From Acidobacteriota bacterium (GTDB lineage Bacteria > Acidobacteriota > Vicinamibacteria > Marinacidobacterales > Marinacidobacteraceae), in the NCBI GenBank assembly GCA_028877265.1, contig JAPPGX010000018.1, forward strand, positions 71,391 to 109,664: a DNA stretch of 38,274 bases. Direction: 5' to 3'. Position numbers and translations under genes: made by a program. How positions within the stretch are numbered: position 1 is the stretch's first letter; the number at the start of each line of letters is the position of its first letter. The notes under the pieces were generated by a model. The model was given only the letters and a program-made list of their open reading frames with translations, had not been told where the DNA came from and searched no databases. Shown here piece by piece: positions 25,740 through 33,377 of this stretch.

Positions 25740-25777
25740 CGCCGGTGGTCCCTCCGGCGAAAAGACCCGTTCGGTCT
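25740..25777. terminator. Paired hairpins between convergent genes
   Basis: CGCCGG-8 nt-CCGGCG (25740-25759) directly follows the TonB receptor stop. AGACC-5 nt-GGTCT (25763-25777) directly follows the MORN gene stop on the minus strand, and in that direction is followed by TTTTC. The second is the better intrinsic terminator for the leftward MORN gene. Confidence 0.45.
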
Positions 25778-26683
25778 CTACCGTGGCACGAGTCGGCCGT
25801 CCCGGTAGAACTCCTCCCGTACGCGACCGTCTCTCGTCCGGATCGTCCAGCGGCCCTCCCGCTTGCCCTCCACGTAGTTCCCACGGGCCGTCCCCGATCC
25901 GGGGAAGCGGTGGACGAACGGTCCGTGTCGCTTGCCGGCCAGCATCGGGCCTTCTTCGATGCTCCCGCTCGCGTACGTGAAGACCCACGGGCCCTCCGCC
26001 ACGCCGTCCACGTAGGAGCCTTCGGCCCGGTCCCCGTCAGCCTCCCGGGCAACCCAGTGACCGTGCCTTCTGCCTTCCACGAACGGTCCTTCCTCGACCC
26101 CGCCCGCCCCATCGCGAAGGACCCAGGCACCGTGTCGCTGGCCAGCCGCCAACGGTCCTTCCTCCCGGCCACCGTCGGGGAAAGTCAGGATCCACGGGCC
26201 CTCCTGCACGCCGCGGACGAAGGGGCCCTCGTCGACCTGTCCATCGGCGCCGCGCACGACCCACGGGCCATGGCGATCGCCGGACTCGAAGGCGCCCTCC
26301 TCGATCCGCCCGTCCGGCCAGCGCAGCACCCAGTGCCCCTCCCTTTCGCCGTCCACGTAAGCCCCTTCCTCCTCGTATCCGTCCGGGAACCGGTGGATCC
26401 AGGGGCCGCGACGCTCCCCGTGCGCGAGCGTTCCCTCTTCCTCCCGCCCATCGGGCCACCGGAAGATCCAACGGCCATGGCGATCGCCATTCACGTAGGC
26501 CCCTGCTTCGACCCGTCCGTCCGCAAGGCGGATCACCCAGTGGCCGTGGCGTTCCCCGTCCCGGAACCGCCCCGTGGCCTCGGCCTCCTGTGCCGTCGGG
26601 AACGCCTCCACCCGCGCCGGTCGCCCACATACCACGAGAGTTGCCGCCAACGCGGCGGCGCCGCACGTTCTCGTGATCCGCAT
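25778..26683 (-). CDS. Secreted MORN_2-repeat protein (eleven repeats)
   Basis: 301 residues from ATG 26683; an ATG 12 codons earlier would put polar residues before the signal peptide. Residues 1-27 are an export signal (AAALAATLVVCGRPARVEA). Residues 38-290 are eleven exactly 23-residue repeats with pattern G-x-[YFL]-x-x-G-x-x-x-G-x-W-x-x-x-x-x-x-G. An incomplete twelfth (EFYRDGRLVPR) ends the protein. This is MORN_2 (YwqK-like) architecture, giving a long beta-hairpin ladder. MORN repeats serve as scaffolds or membrane-associated platforms; no enzyme domain is attached. Nothing shows the partner. The repeats are diverged enough that the copies look old and under selection. Confidence 0.88.
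   Translation of the reverse strand: MRITRTCGAAALAATLVVCGRPARVEAFPTAQEAEATGRFRDGERHGHWVIRLADGRVEAGAYVNGDRHGRWIFRWPDGREEEGTLAHGERRGPWIHRFPDGYEEEGAYVDGEREGHWVLRWPDGRIEEGAFESGDRHGPWVVRGADGQVDEGPFVRGVQEGPWILTFPDGGREEGPLAAGQRHGAWVLRDGAGGVEEGPFVEGRRHGHWVAREADGDRAEGSYVDGVAEGPWVFTYASGSIEEGPMLAGKRHGPFVHRFPGSGTARGNYVEGKREGRWTIRTRDGRVREEFYRDGRLVPR
25814..26572 (-). repeat. Eleven in-frame 69-bp repeats
   Basis: The coding repeats of the MORN_2 protein occur with a strict 69-bp period and no length variation between units. Sequence identity between units is moderate, with Gly and Trp codons most constant. Confidence 0.8.
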
Positions 26684-26823
26684 CGGGAATGGCCCGAACC
26701 GCAGGGTAGCAGCGTTCACGGCGGGCGGCAGGACCGCCCGCGTTGGCCGGTTTGTCCCGCATGAACGTCATCCCGGGCGACGGTGGGCGCCCCGCCGCGT
26801 TGGGCTACCATCCCGCGCCAATC

Positions 26824-27111
26824 ATGGGTAATGGACGCGGCGCCTCCCTCCGGGCGCGGGCCGGCTTGCTGGCGGCGATTGTCGTTCCGCTGGTCCTGCT
26901 GGCCAGCGTCCCGGCGACCGCCTGGCATGAAGAGCACCCGGACGAACGCGAGTGTGCCGTCTGCCACTCCGGACACCAGTCCGCCGATGTTTCGAGTCCG
27001 GTGGAGCTGGTCGCGTCCCGTGGCGGGGGACCTGCGGAACCCGAGGATGAAGTCCCGAAGGTCCCGTCCAGGCGCTCCCTCCGCCGCCCCGCCCGCGCTC
27101 CTCCCGCGTAG
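26824..27111 (+). CDS. Small exported protein with C-x-x-C-H and histidines
   Basis: 95 residues from ATG 26824; in-frame codons at 26743 and 26761 would lengthen it without adding a better start. Residues 11-33 are a signal or anchor helix (AGLLAAIVVPLVLLASVPATA). Directly after it comes HEEHPDERECAVCHSGHQ (H35, H38, C44, C47, H48, H51), a compact metal- or heme-ligand cluster. The C-terminal 45 residues are polar, rich in Pro and Arg, and look disordered. It is not recognised as a named family. Its position 200 bp upstream of a siderophore-type receptor suggests a role in metal or heme handling, an inference. C-x-x-C-H is the minimal c-heme site, but one motif in so small a protein could equally bind Cu or Zn. 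Confidence 0.55.
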   Translation: MGNGRGASLRARAGLLAAIVVPLVLLASVPATAWHEEHPDERECAVCHSGHQSADVSSPVELVASRGGGPAEPEDEVPKVPSRRSLRRPARAPPA

Positions 27112-27314
27112 TTCCGCGAAACCGCCGTGCTCGTCCGTCGCAGAGCGACGGACGTCGGGCCGGCACGCGCCAGCGGTCGCCTGACCGCGCGCGTCCCCTC
27201 GCGGCTGCCCCGTTCCCCGACGCCGTTCGGGAAGCCCTCAGAACGGGATTCGCTGCGGCACGCACGGCTACCGCCGGAACTGTCTTGCCGAGGGCAGGAA
27301 ATCGGGAGGAAACC
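27112..27314 (+). promoter_or_regulatory. Structured leader upstream of the siderophore-type receptor
   Basis: This 203-bp gap has a 10-bp perfect hairpin (CGTCCGTCGC-AGA-GCGACGGACG, 27132-27154) 20 bp after the small gene's stop, probably its terminator despite no T-tract. Further on, CCCGTTC (27209-27215) can pair with GAACGGG (27241-27247), while the overlapping TTCCC (27213-27217) can pair with GGGAA (27229-27233); the two pairings exclude each other. A strong GGGAGGAAACC ribosome binding site ends the region. No cobalamin, FMN or other known riboswitch core and no Fur box is recognised. Confidence 0.35.
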
Positions 27315-29699
27315 ATGTACCGATTCAAATTCCTTTGTTTGGTGGCGGCCAGCCTGCTGGCCGCCTTCGGAGCTGCGCCGGCGCCGGCGCAGGAGACCGG
27401 CGCGGTCCGCGGCACGGTCATCTTTGAGGACAGCGGCGCCCCGGTAGCGGGCGCCGCGGTCCGGATTCCGGCGACCGGAGTGTCCGCGACGACGGACGCC
27501 GAGGGTCGATTCGAGATCCCGGGCCTCGCCGCCGGCACGTACGAGCTGGTAGTGGAGCGGGGAGTGCCCGTGAGCGATCGGCGGACCGTGGAGGTGGCCG
27601 CGGGCGCGACCGTGATCGCCGACTTCGCGATCCTCGCCACCGTGCAGGAGCGGGTGCAGGTCACCGCGGAAGCTCCCGGCTACCGCGCGGAGAGCGCCGT
27701 CGTCGGCAGGATGCCGGTGGCCCTGCTCGACACCCCGGCCTCGATCCAGGTGGTGGGGCGCGAACTGATCGAGGATCAGATCGTCGCCGACGCCGACGAG
27801 GTCTACCGCAACATCGCCGGCATGACCAGCTCGCCCTATGCCAGCGTCGTCGCTCGCGGGTTCACCCAACGCGACTTCGTGTTCAACGGGGTCCGGGGGA
27901 ATCCCTACGGAAGCCTCGGGGGCGACGTGAACAACTCGGGCTTCAGCGTCAGCCAGCTCCAGCTCAGCAACATCGAACGGATCGAGATCCTGAAGGGGCC
28001 GGCGTCGGTGCTCTACGGCTCCACCGAACCCGGCGGGGTGGTGAACTACGTGACCGCCAAGCCGCAGGAGGAATTCGGAGTCCGCGGCAGCGTCCGCTTC
28101 GGGCAGTACGGACAGACCTACGGCTCGGCCGAGGTCACGGGCCCCCTGGGCAACTCGGACCGCGTGCTCTACCGCTTCGCCGCCTACGGCAACGAACGCG
28201 ACAGTTTCCGCGCGAACGCCTCGATGCGGAACGTGCACCTCGTCGGGAACGTGGCGTGGAGGATCTCGGACCAGGCCAACCTCGCGTTCGAGTACGAGAA
28301 CATCGATCAGGATCTGATGGGGCACCGGCTGCGCGGCGTGCCGGTGGAGCCCGACGGGACCTTCGTGACCGACATCACCTGGACCGCCACCGAACCCACC
28401 GACTTCACGACGCTCGACGCCGACGTCTTCCAGGTGCGCTGGGACCAGGTGTTCGCCCGGGACTGGACCCTCGACGCCACCCTGCGTTACCTCCAGTACG
28501 ACCGCGAGCAGGAGTACCACGAGCCGCGCGGGATCACCCCCGAGAACACCATGAAGAGGCATTTCCGGGATCAGACCCGCACGAACGACGACGTCTCCTT
28601 CGTGCTCAACCTGAACAAGATCGTGCGGGTGGGACCCACCGTGCACCGGCTGCTGTTCGGCGCCGACATGTTCCGGCAGGATCACTCCTTCCGCTACGGC
28701 CGCGCGCGGGACACCGGCGCCGGCGGCCCGGTTCCGAATCTTCCTCTCTTCGCGCCGCAGTACGGACTGAGCGGCGGCAGCGACTACGGCCTGACCGAGA
28801 ACGACTTCACCACCGACACCGCCGTCGCCCGGCAGCTCGGCTTCTACGTCCAGGACCATCTGGACCTGGGCAGCGCGTTCCACCTGGTGGCCGGCGGGCG
28901 CTACAACACCTATGACGACTCCGGGTTCGCGGGAGGGAACGACCTCCTCAGCGAGGAGAGCGGCCTCACCGGCAAGGTGGGCATGGTCTTCAAGCCCGAG
29001 ACGGCCTGGTCGCTCTACGGCAGCTACTCGACCAGCTTCAACCGGCCGAGCGTCCTCGCCCAGACCCCGAGCGCGAACGGGCCCCACGACCCCGAGACCG
29101 CGGTCCAGCTCGAGATCGGGGCCAAGACCGAACTGCTCGACGACCTCTCGCTCACCGCGGCCCTTTTCACCATCACCAAGTCCAACGTCCTGCGTCCGGA
29201 TCCGGACTACGGGCCGAACGGGAATAACTGGAACGCCGCGCTCCAGGTCGGCGAGGCGCGGAACCGCGGCTTCGAGGTCGAGTTCGTCGGCTCGCTGAGG
29301 CGGGGCTGGCAGGCGGCGGTGAACTACACCTACCTCGATTCGGAGATCGTGGAGGACACGAACGCGGATGCGGTGGGACAACCGCTGCCGAACGCGCCGC
29401 CCCACTCCCTGGGGCTGTTCTCCCGCATGGAGCTGTTCCGGGATACGGCCGCCGGACTCGGCGTGACCTACGTCGGCGACCGGGTCGAGCCCTATGCCGG
29501 GATCGAGGCGCCGGCGTACACCGTGGTGGACCTGTTCCTCTACCGGCACCTCGGGCGTTTCGCCGAGGTGCAGGTGAAGCTCGAAAACGCCTTCGACACG
29601 GTCTACGCCACCAGTTCGCTCTTCTCCGCGCGGGCGGGGAACTTCCCGGGACAGCCGCGCACGTTCTCGGTCCTCATATCCTTCGGCGGACTGCGATGA
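27315..29699 (+). CDS. TonB-dependent siderophore-type receptor with N-terminal regulatory-like domain
   Basis: 794 residues from ATG 27315, with GGGAGGAA at ideal spacing. The signal peptide ends near 26 (ALA-like APAPAQ). A carboxypeptidase-regulatory-like beta domain follows (about 30-110; GAVRGTVIFEDSGAPVAGAA, TTDAEGRFEIPGL). The plug (about 130-240) reads LDTPASIQVVGRELIEDQ, then NIERIEILKGPASVLYGS at about 217 and TEPGGVVNYVTAKP, wording typical of FhuA/FpvA-type siderophore receptors. The barrel ends SVLISFGGLR. The last residues after the expected terminal Phe (GGLR) result from the overlap with the next gene and are unusual. Translation is coupled to the following hydrolase (ATGA). 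The ligand is unknown. Confidence 0.93.
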   Translation: MYRFKFLCLVAASLLAAFGAAPAPAQETGAVRGTVIFEDSGAPVAGAAVRIPATGVSATTDAEGRFEIPGLAAGTYELVVERGVPVSDRRTVEVAAGATVIADFAILATVQERVQVTAEAPGYRAESAVVGRMPVALLDTPASIQVVGRELIEDQIVADADEVYRNIAGMTSSPYASVVARGFTQRDFVFNGVRGNPYGSLGGDVNNSGFSVSQLQLSNIERIEILKGPASVLYGSTEPGGVVNYVTAKPQEEFGVRGSVRFGQYGQTYGSAEVTGPLGNSDRVLYRFAAYGNERDSFRANASMRNVHLVGNVAWRISDQANLAFEYENIDQDLMGHRLRGVPVEPDGTFVTDITWTATEPTDFTTLDADVFQVRWDQVFARDWTLDATLRYLQYDREQEYHEPRGITPENTMKRHFRDQTRTNDDVSFVLNLNKIVRVGPTVHRLLFGADMFRQDHSFRYGRARDTGAGGPVPNLPLFAPQYGLSGGSDYGLTENDFTTDTAVARQLGFYVQDHLDLGSAFHLVAGGRYNTYDDSGFAGGNDLLSEESGLTGKVGMVFKPETAWSLYGSYSTSFNRPSVLAQTPSANGPHDPETAVQLEIGAKTELLDDLSLTAALFTITKSNVLRPDPDYGPNGNNWNAALQVGEARNRGFEVEFVGSLRRGWQAAVNYTYLDSEIVEDTNADAVGQPLPNAPPHSLGLFSRMELFRDTAAGLGVTYVGDRVEPYAGIEAPAYTVVDLFLYRHLGRFAEVQVKLENAFDTVYATSSLFSARAGNFPGQPRTFSVLISFGGLR

Positions 29700-30769
29700 A
29701 ACATCCGGCCGGAACGCGCGCGGTGTGGCTGGCAGCCGCACTCGCACTCCTGCTCCCCGGCGCTCCGGCGCCGGGACAGGAGGCGTTCCGGCTGGGCGAC
29801 ATCACGGCGGAACCCGGCCACACCGTGTCCGGCCGCCTCGATGTCGCTCCCCTGGGCGGTGACGCAGGGACCTTCCTTCCGCTCACCGTCGTGCACGGGG
29901 CCCGTCCGGGCCCCGTGCTCACCCTGGTGGCGGGCATCCACGGTTCCGAGTACGCGCCCATCCTCGCGATGCAGCGCCTCCGGCCGCTCCTGGACCCGGC
30001 GGAGATCAGCGGCACGGTAGTCCTGGTCCACATGGCGAACCTGCCGGCGTTCCTGGGCCGCACGATCTACTTCAGCCCCGACGACCGGAAGAACCTGAAC
30101 CGGTTGTTCCCGGGGAAGCCGGACGGCACCCTCAGCGAGCGCATCGCCTACGTCCTCACCGAGGAGGTGATCGGCCGCTCCGACTACCTGATGGACATCC
30201 ACTCCGGCGACGGCAACGAGTGGCTCCGCCCGTCGTACACGGGCTACTACGCGGAAGCGGGCGGCGCCGAGGTGATCGAGAAGTCCCGGCGGATGGCCGT
30301 CGCGTTCGGTCTCGACCCCATCGTCGAGTTCAAGGGCGACCTGGACCCGGCGCGCGCGATCTGGTGCGGATCGGCGGCAGTGGCGCGGGGCATCCCCTCC
30401 ATCGACGTGGAATCCGGCGAGATGGGCCTCATCGAGGACCGGACGATCGCTCCGATCGTGGACGGGGTGCTGAGCGTGATGCGGGATCTCGGGATGGCGC
30501 CGGGAGACCCCACGCCGACGGAGAACCCGCTGTTCATCCGGGAGCGTGCCTATGCGACCAGCGAACATGACGGCGTCTGGGAGCCGGACCCTCTGGTCAA
30601 GGCCGGCCAGTACGTCGCGGAAGGCGCCCGGCTGGGACTGGTGCGCGACTTCCACGGGAACCCCCTCGCGGAGATCCGGGCGCCGGCCGGCGGAATGATG
30701 CTCATCCTGCTCGGCACCCCGCCGGTCAACCGCGGCGAGACGATTGCGGTGATCGCCCAGGTGGAGTAA
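29696..30769 (+). CDS. Secreted succinylglutamate desuccinylase/aspartoacylase-family metallohydrolase
   Basis: 357 residues; its ATG overlaps the receptor's TGA (ATGA). Residues 1-28 are a signal peptide, so it works in the periplasm, unlike cytoplasmic AstE or aspartoacylase. Zinc ligands are H82 and E85 in AGIHGSEYAP and H169 in LMDIHSGDG; the substrate arginine region is DDRKNLNRLFPG (129-140), and the acid E239 or E242 lies in IDVESGEMG. A C-terminal lipoyl-like beta domain (about 300-350; ASEGARLGLVRDFHG-like) closes it, as in M14-type deacylases of this family. It would remove an acyl or amino-acid group. Coupling with a receptor suggests processing of the imported ligand, an inference. 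Confidence 0.88.
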   Translation: MKHPAGTRAVWLAAALALLLPGAPAPGQEAFRLGDITAEPGHTVSGRLDVAPLGGDAGTFLPLTVVHGARPGPVLTLVAGIHGSEYAPILAMQRLRPLLDPAEISGTVVLVHMANLPAFLGRTIYFSPDDRKNLNRLFPGKPDGTLSERIAYVLTEEVIGRSDYLMDIHSGDGNEWLRPSYTGYYAEAGGAEVIEKSRRMAVAFGLDPIVEFKGDLDPARAIWCGSAAVARGIPSIDVESGEMGLIEDRTIAPIVDGVLSVMRDLGMAPGDPTPTENPLFIRERAYATSEHDGVWEPDPLVKAGQYVAEGARLGLVRDFHGNPLAEIRAPAGGMMLILLGTPPVNRGETIAVIAQVE

Positions 30770-30786
30770 CCGCCGGACGGTCCCGG

Positions 30787-32124
30787 CTACTGCATCCGGC
30801 GGACGATCGGCAGGCCCCAGAAATAAAGCGCGGTGAGGTCCACTCCGCGCGCGATCAGCGTGGCCCAGGACGCCGCGTAGACCCCGATCATGTTCGCCGG
30901 CTGGATCAGTACCCAGAGCACGAACAGGACGGCCGTGGTCTCGATGAGCCCGGCCCAGGTGATGGCGCGGGTCTCGGTGCTCCACACCAGCAGCGCCCGG
31001 TAGAAGGCGAGCAGCACCGAGAAGATCGGCATCGTCACCAGGATCTGGAGCGCCGGCACCGAAAGGTCCACCAGGTTCGGAGCGAGCCCCGCCACGTGCT
31101 GGAACCAGAGGCCGGAGAGGGGCGTGAGCGCCATCACTCCCTGGAGCACGCACGCCCCGGCCCCCAGACCGATCGCGAAGCGAACCAGCTTGTCGAAACG
31201 CTGCCGGCTCCCGTCCATGAAGGCGATGGCGACCTCCTGGAAGGAGAGCCCCATGCTGCGGAAGACGAAGGCCAGCGCCGCCACCACCGGGTAGGTGGCC
31301 AGCGACTCGAGGGCGAGGCGCGAGTGGCCGAGGAAGAGGTTGACGAGCGGGTGGATCGCGAGCGCGATCACCGAGCTGACCAGGAGCGGGATGTAGAAAT
31401 GGAGGATTCTCGGGGTGGTCAGCGGCTCCCCGTTGTGGGGAGTCGCGAGCACCTCGCGCACGCAGTCGGCCACCATGAAGCGGGTGGCGAACGCTTCGAC
31501 CAGCACCGCCACCGAGAGCGCCGCCCCTCCGATGAGCGCTCCCGATATCGGGGCGTCAAAGAGCAGCCAGGCCGTCACCCCCATGCCCGAGAGCCGGATG
31601 GTGGTCCCGTAGGCGATCCGGCGGGTGTGCCCGTGCCGCACGAGGAGCCCCTGGTAGAAGCGCCGGTAGCCGATGGCCGCCGGCCAGGGCAGGAGGACCA
31701 GCAGCGCCTGCCGGCTCAGTTCGGCGACCTGCGCATCGAGGCCCATGACCGTCTCCGCAACCCACGGATAGAGCGGGGACAGCGTCCAGGCCAGCATGAG
31801 GAGGGTCAGCCCCAGGTTCAGCGTCGCCCCGAAGCGGCGGAGCGAACGGAACGCCTCCCGGTCCTTGCAGAGCGCGGTGGAGGCGCTCAGCATCATGATG
31901 ATCGGCGCCTCGAGGATCAGCGCAAACGCGAAGGCGACCCCGAACGCCGCGAGGTTCACCGTCGCGTCCGGGAGCCGGGCCACCACTGCGGCCACCAGCA
32001 GCCCCTCGACGGACATCATGATCCAGGTGGCCGCCATCGGCAGCCACACCCAGAAGATCCGGCTGGTGGTGAGCGGCGCCCGCGGCGGGACGGCTACCGG
32101 AGTCTTCCCGAAGGTGGGGGTCAC
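30787..32124 (-). CDS. MATE/MOP-superfamily-like membrane transporter
   Basis: 445 residues starting GTG at 32124, which overlaps the hemW stop (GTGA). About 12 hydrophobic spans arranged as two similar halves: the first begins RIFWVWLPMAATWIMMSVEGL, the second RILHFYIPLLVSSVIALAIHPLVNLFLG. The latter resembles the start of MATE helix 7. Such proteins export drugs, lipids or small anions using ion gradients. The second-half pattern with FYIPL and repeated CRxF-like basic loops hints at the progressive-ankylosis (ANK) branch of the superfamily, but this is a weak impression. It is the last gene of the leftward operon and ends 17 bp from the convergent deacylase gene. Confidence 0.7.
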   Translation of the reverse strand: MTPTFGKTPVAVPPRAPLTTSRIFWVWLPMAATWIMMSVEGLLVAAVVARLPDATVNLAAFGVAFAFALILEAPIIMMLSASTALCKDREAFRSLRRFGATLNLGLTLLMLAWTLSPLYPWVAETVMGLDAQVAELSRQALLVLLPWPAAIGYRRFYQGLLVRHGHTRRIAYGTTIRLSGMGVTAWLLFDAPISGALIGGAALSVAVLVEAFATRFMVADCVREVLATPHNGEPLTTPRILHFYIPLLVSSVIALAIHPLVNLFLGHSRLALESLATYPVVAALAFVFRSMGLSFQEVAIAFMDGSRQRFDKLVRFAIGLGAGACVLQGVMALTPLSGLWFQHVAGLAPNLVDLSVPALQILVTMPIFSVLLAFYRALLVWSTETRAITWAGLIETTAVLFVLWVLIQPANMIGVYAASWATLIARGVDLTALYFWGLPIVRRMQ

Positions 32125-33377
32125 GCGGCGTCCCGGTCCGCGGTCAACGCGTCGAGATTCATCTCCCGGGCCAGCGCATCGGCAACCGCCAACCCGTCGC
32201 GGGTCGGCCGGAGCCAACCCGTGAGCTCGTCACCCCTGAGCTCGACGAGGCCCCGGGCCCGCCATCTCCCGAAGAGCCTCCGGTTCGCCTGCACCACCGC
32301 CTCGCCGTAGCGGGCGGAGAAGCCCCCGAGCGGGAGGCCATCCGTCGTGCGGAGGCGCAGGAACAACTCTTCGAGGGCGCGCTCGTGCCGACCCAGGGTC
32401 TCGCGTTCGGCCGTGGGTTCTTCTCCGCGAAGAATCGCTTCCTCCCAGTCTTCGAACGCCCGCCGGTTCCAGAACCGCTCCCCTCGTTCCGGGACGAAGG
32501 AATGGGCGGACGGCCCGACCCCGAGGTACTCCGCCAGGCTCCAGTACTTCCGGTTGTGGCACGAACGAAACTCGGGCGCCGAGGCGAAGTTGCACGCCTC
32601 ATAGGCCGCAAAACCGTTCTCCGCGAGGGTTTCGTGCACCGCCCGGAAGAGGGCGCTCCCGTCTTCGGAACGAACGGCGAGGGTCTCCCCCCGGGCCTGG
32701 CGGCGTCCGAAGGGCGTTCCCGGCTCGATGGACAGCTCGTAGGCGGAGATGTGGTTCACCCCCGGCAGCGCGGCCATGGCGCGGAGCTCTTCGCGCGCGG
32801 ACTCCGGAGTCTGCCCCGCCGTACCGTAGATGAGATCGACCGAGATCCAGGGAATTCCAGCCTCGGCGAGCCGGGACGCCGCGATCGCGGCATCCGACGC
32901 GTTGTGCGCGCGGCCGAGGAACCGCAGCCGGGACTCGTCGAGCGCCTGCACTCCGAGGCTGACGCCCCAAACCTCCTCGGCCGCCCACTGGCGGGCGAGT
33001 TCCGGGGCGTGGACCAGATCCTCCGGGTTGGCCTCGAGGAAAATGAACGGTGAGGGCGAAGCGAGGCCTCGCTCCACAGCCGCCAGCGCCACCTCCCGGA
33101 AGAATCCGGCCGGCGCGAGCGAGGGGGTGCCGCCCCCGAAATAGACGGTGTCCGCCCCGAGCGCGGCAGCCCGGAGCTCCAACTCCGCCAGCAGCGCCCG
33201 CCGGTAGCGATCGAGGCGCTCCGATCCGGGACCCCCCAGCGGAGTCACGGCGAAGTCGCAGTAGGGACAGATCCGCGAACAGAAGGGAACGTGAACGTAG
33301 AGCCCCGGAGCGGCCGGTTCCGCGGTCTCGGAGAGTGGGTCAGGCGGAAGCGAGGTCGAGTCCGGGCGCTCGGTCAC
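32121..33377 (-). CDS. hemW: HemW-like radical SAM heme chaperone
   Basis: 418 residues from GTG 33377, overlapping the lepA stop (GTGA). The radical SAM cluster motif is PFCSRICPYCDF (C33, C37, C40), with GGGTPSL (about 82-88). The C-terminal HemN-like domain follows (YLGVGPSAHSF; RRAFEDWEEAILRGEEP). HemW inserts or carries heme rather than acting as coproporphyrinogen dehydrogenase; older annotation calls it HemN. The length and the C-x-x-x-C-x-x-C-x-F form favour HemW. lepA-hemW adjacency is common in bacteria and supports the name. Cytoplasmic. Confidence 0.92.
   Translation of the reverse strand: MTERPDSTSLPPDPLSETAEPAAPGLYVHVPFCSRICPYCDFAVTPLGGPGSERLDRYRRALLAELELRAAALGADTVYFGGGTPSLAPAGFFREVALAAVERGLASPSPFIFLEANPEDLVHAPELARQWAAEEVWGVSLGVQALDESRLRFLGRAHNASDAAIAASRLAEAGIPWISVDLIYGTAGQTPESAREELRAMAALPGVNHISAYELSIEPGTPFGRRQARGETLAVRSEDGSALFRAVHETLAENGFAAYEACNFASAPEFRSCHNRKYWSLAEYLGVGPSAHSFVPERGERFWNRRAFEDWEEAILRGEEPTAERETLGRHERALEELFLRLRTTDGLPLGGFSARYGEAVVQANRRLFGRWRARGLVELRGDELTGWLRPTRDGLAVADALAREMNLDALTADRDAA

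Noticed and set aside
27132..27154. Sixth copy of the two-hairpin repeat
   Set aside because: The stem and 3-nt loop fit the first half, but the adjacent GCCGGTCT palindrome is missing, so it is treated as a separate hairpin.
27112..27314. Cobalamin riboswitch upstream of the TonB receptor
   Set aside because: Expected by context, but the B12-box and conserved core words are not present on either strand.
27112..27314. Fur box upstream of the siderophore-type receptor
   Set aside because: No AT-rich 19-bp palindrome resembling a Fur site could be found; the region is GC-rich throughout.
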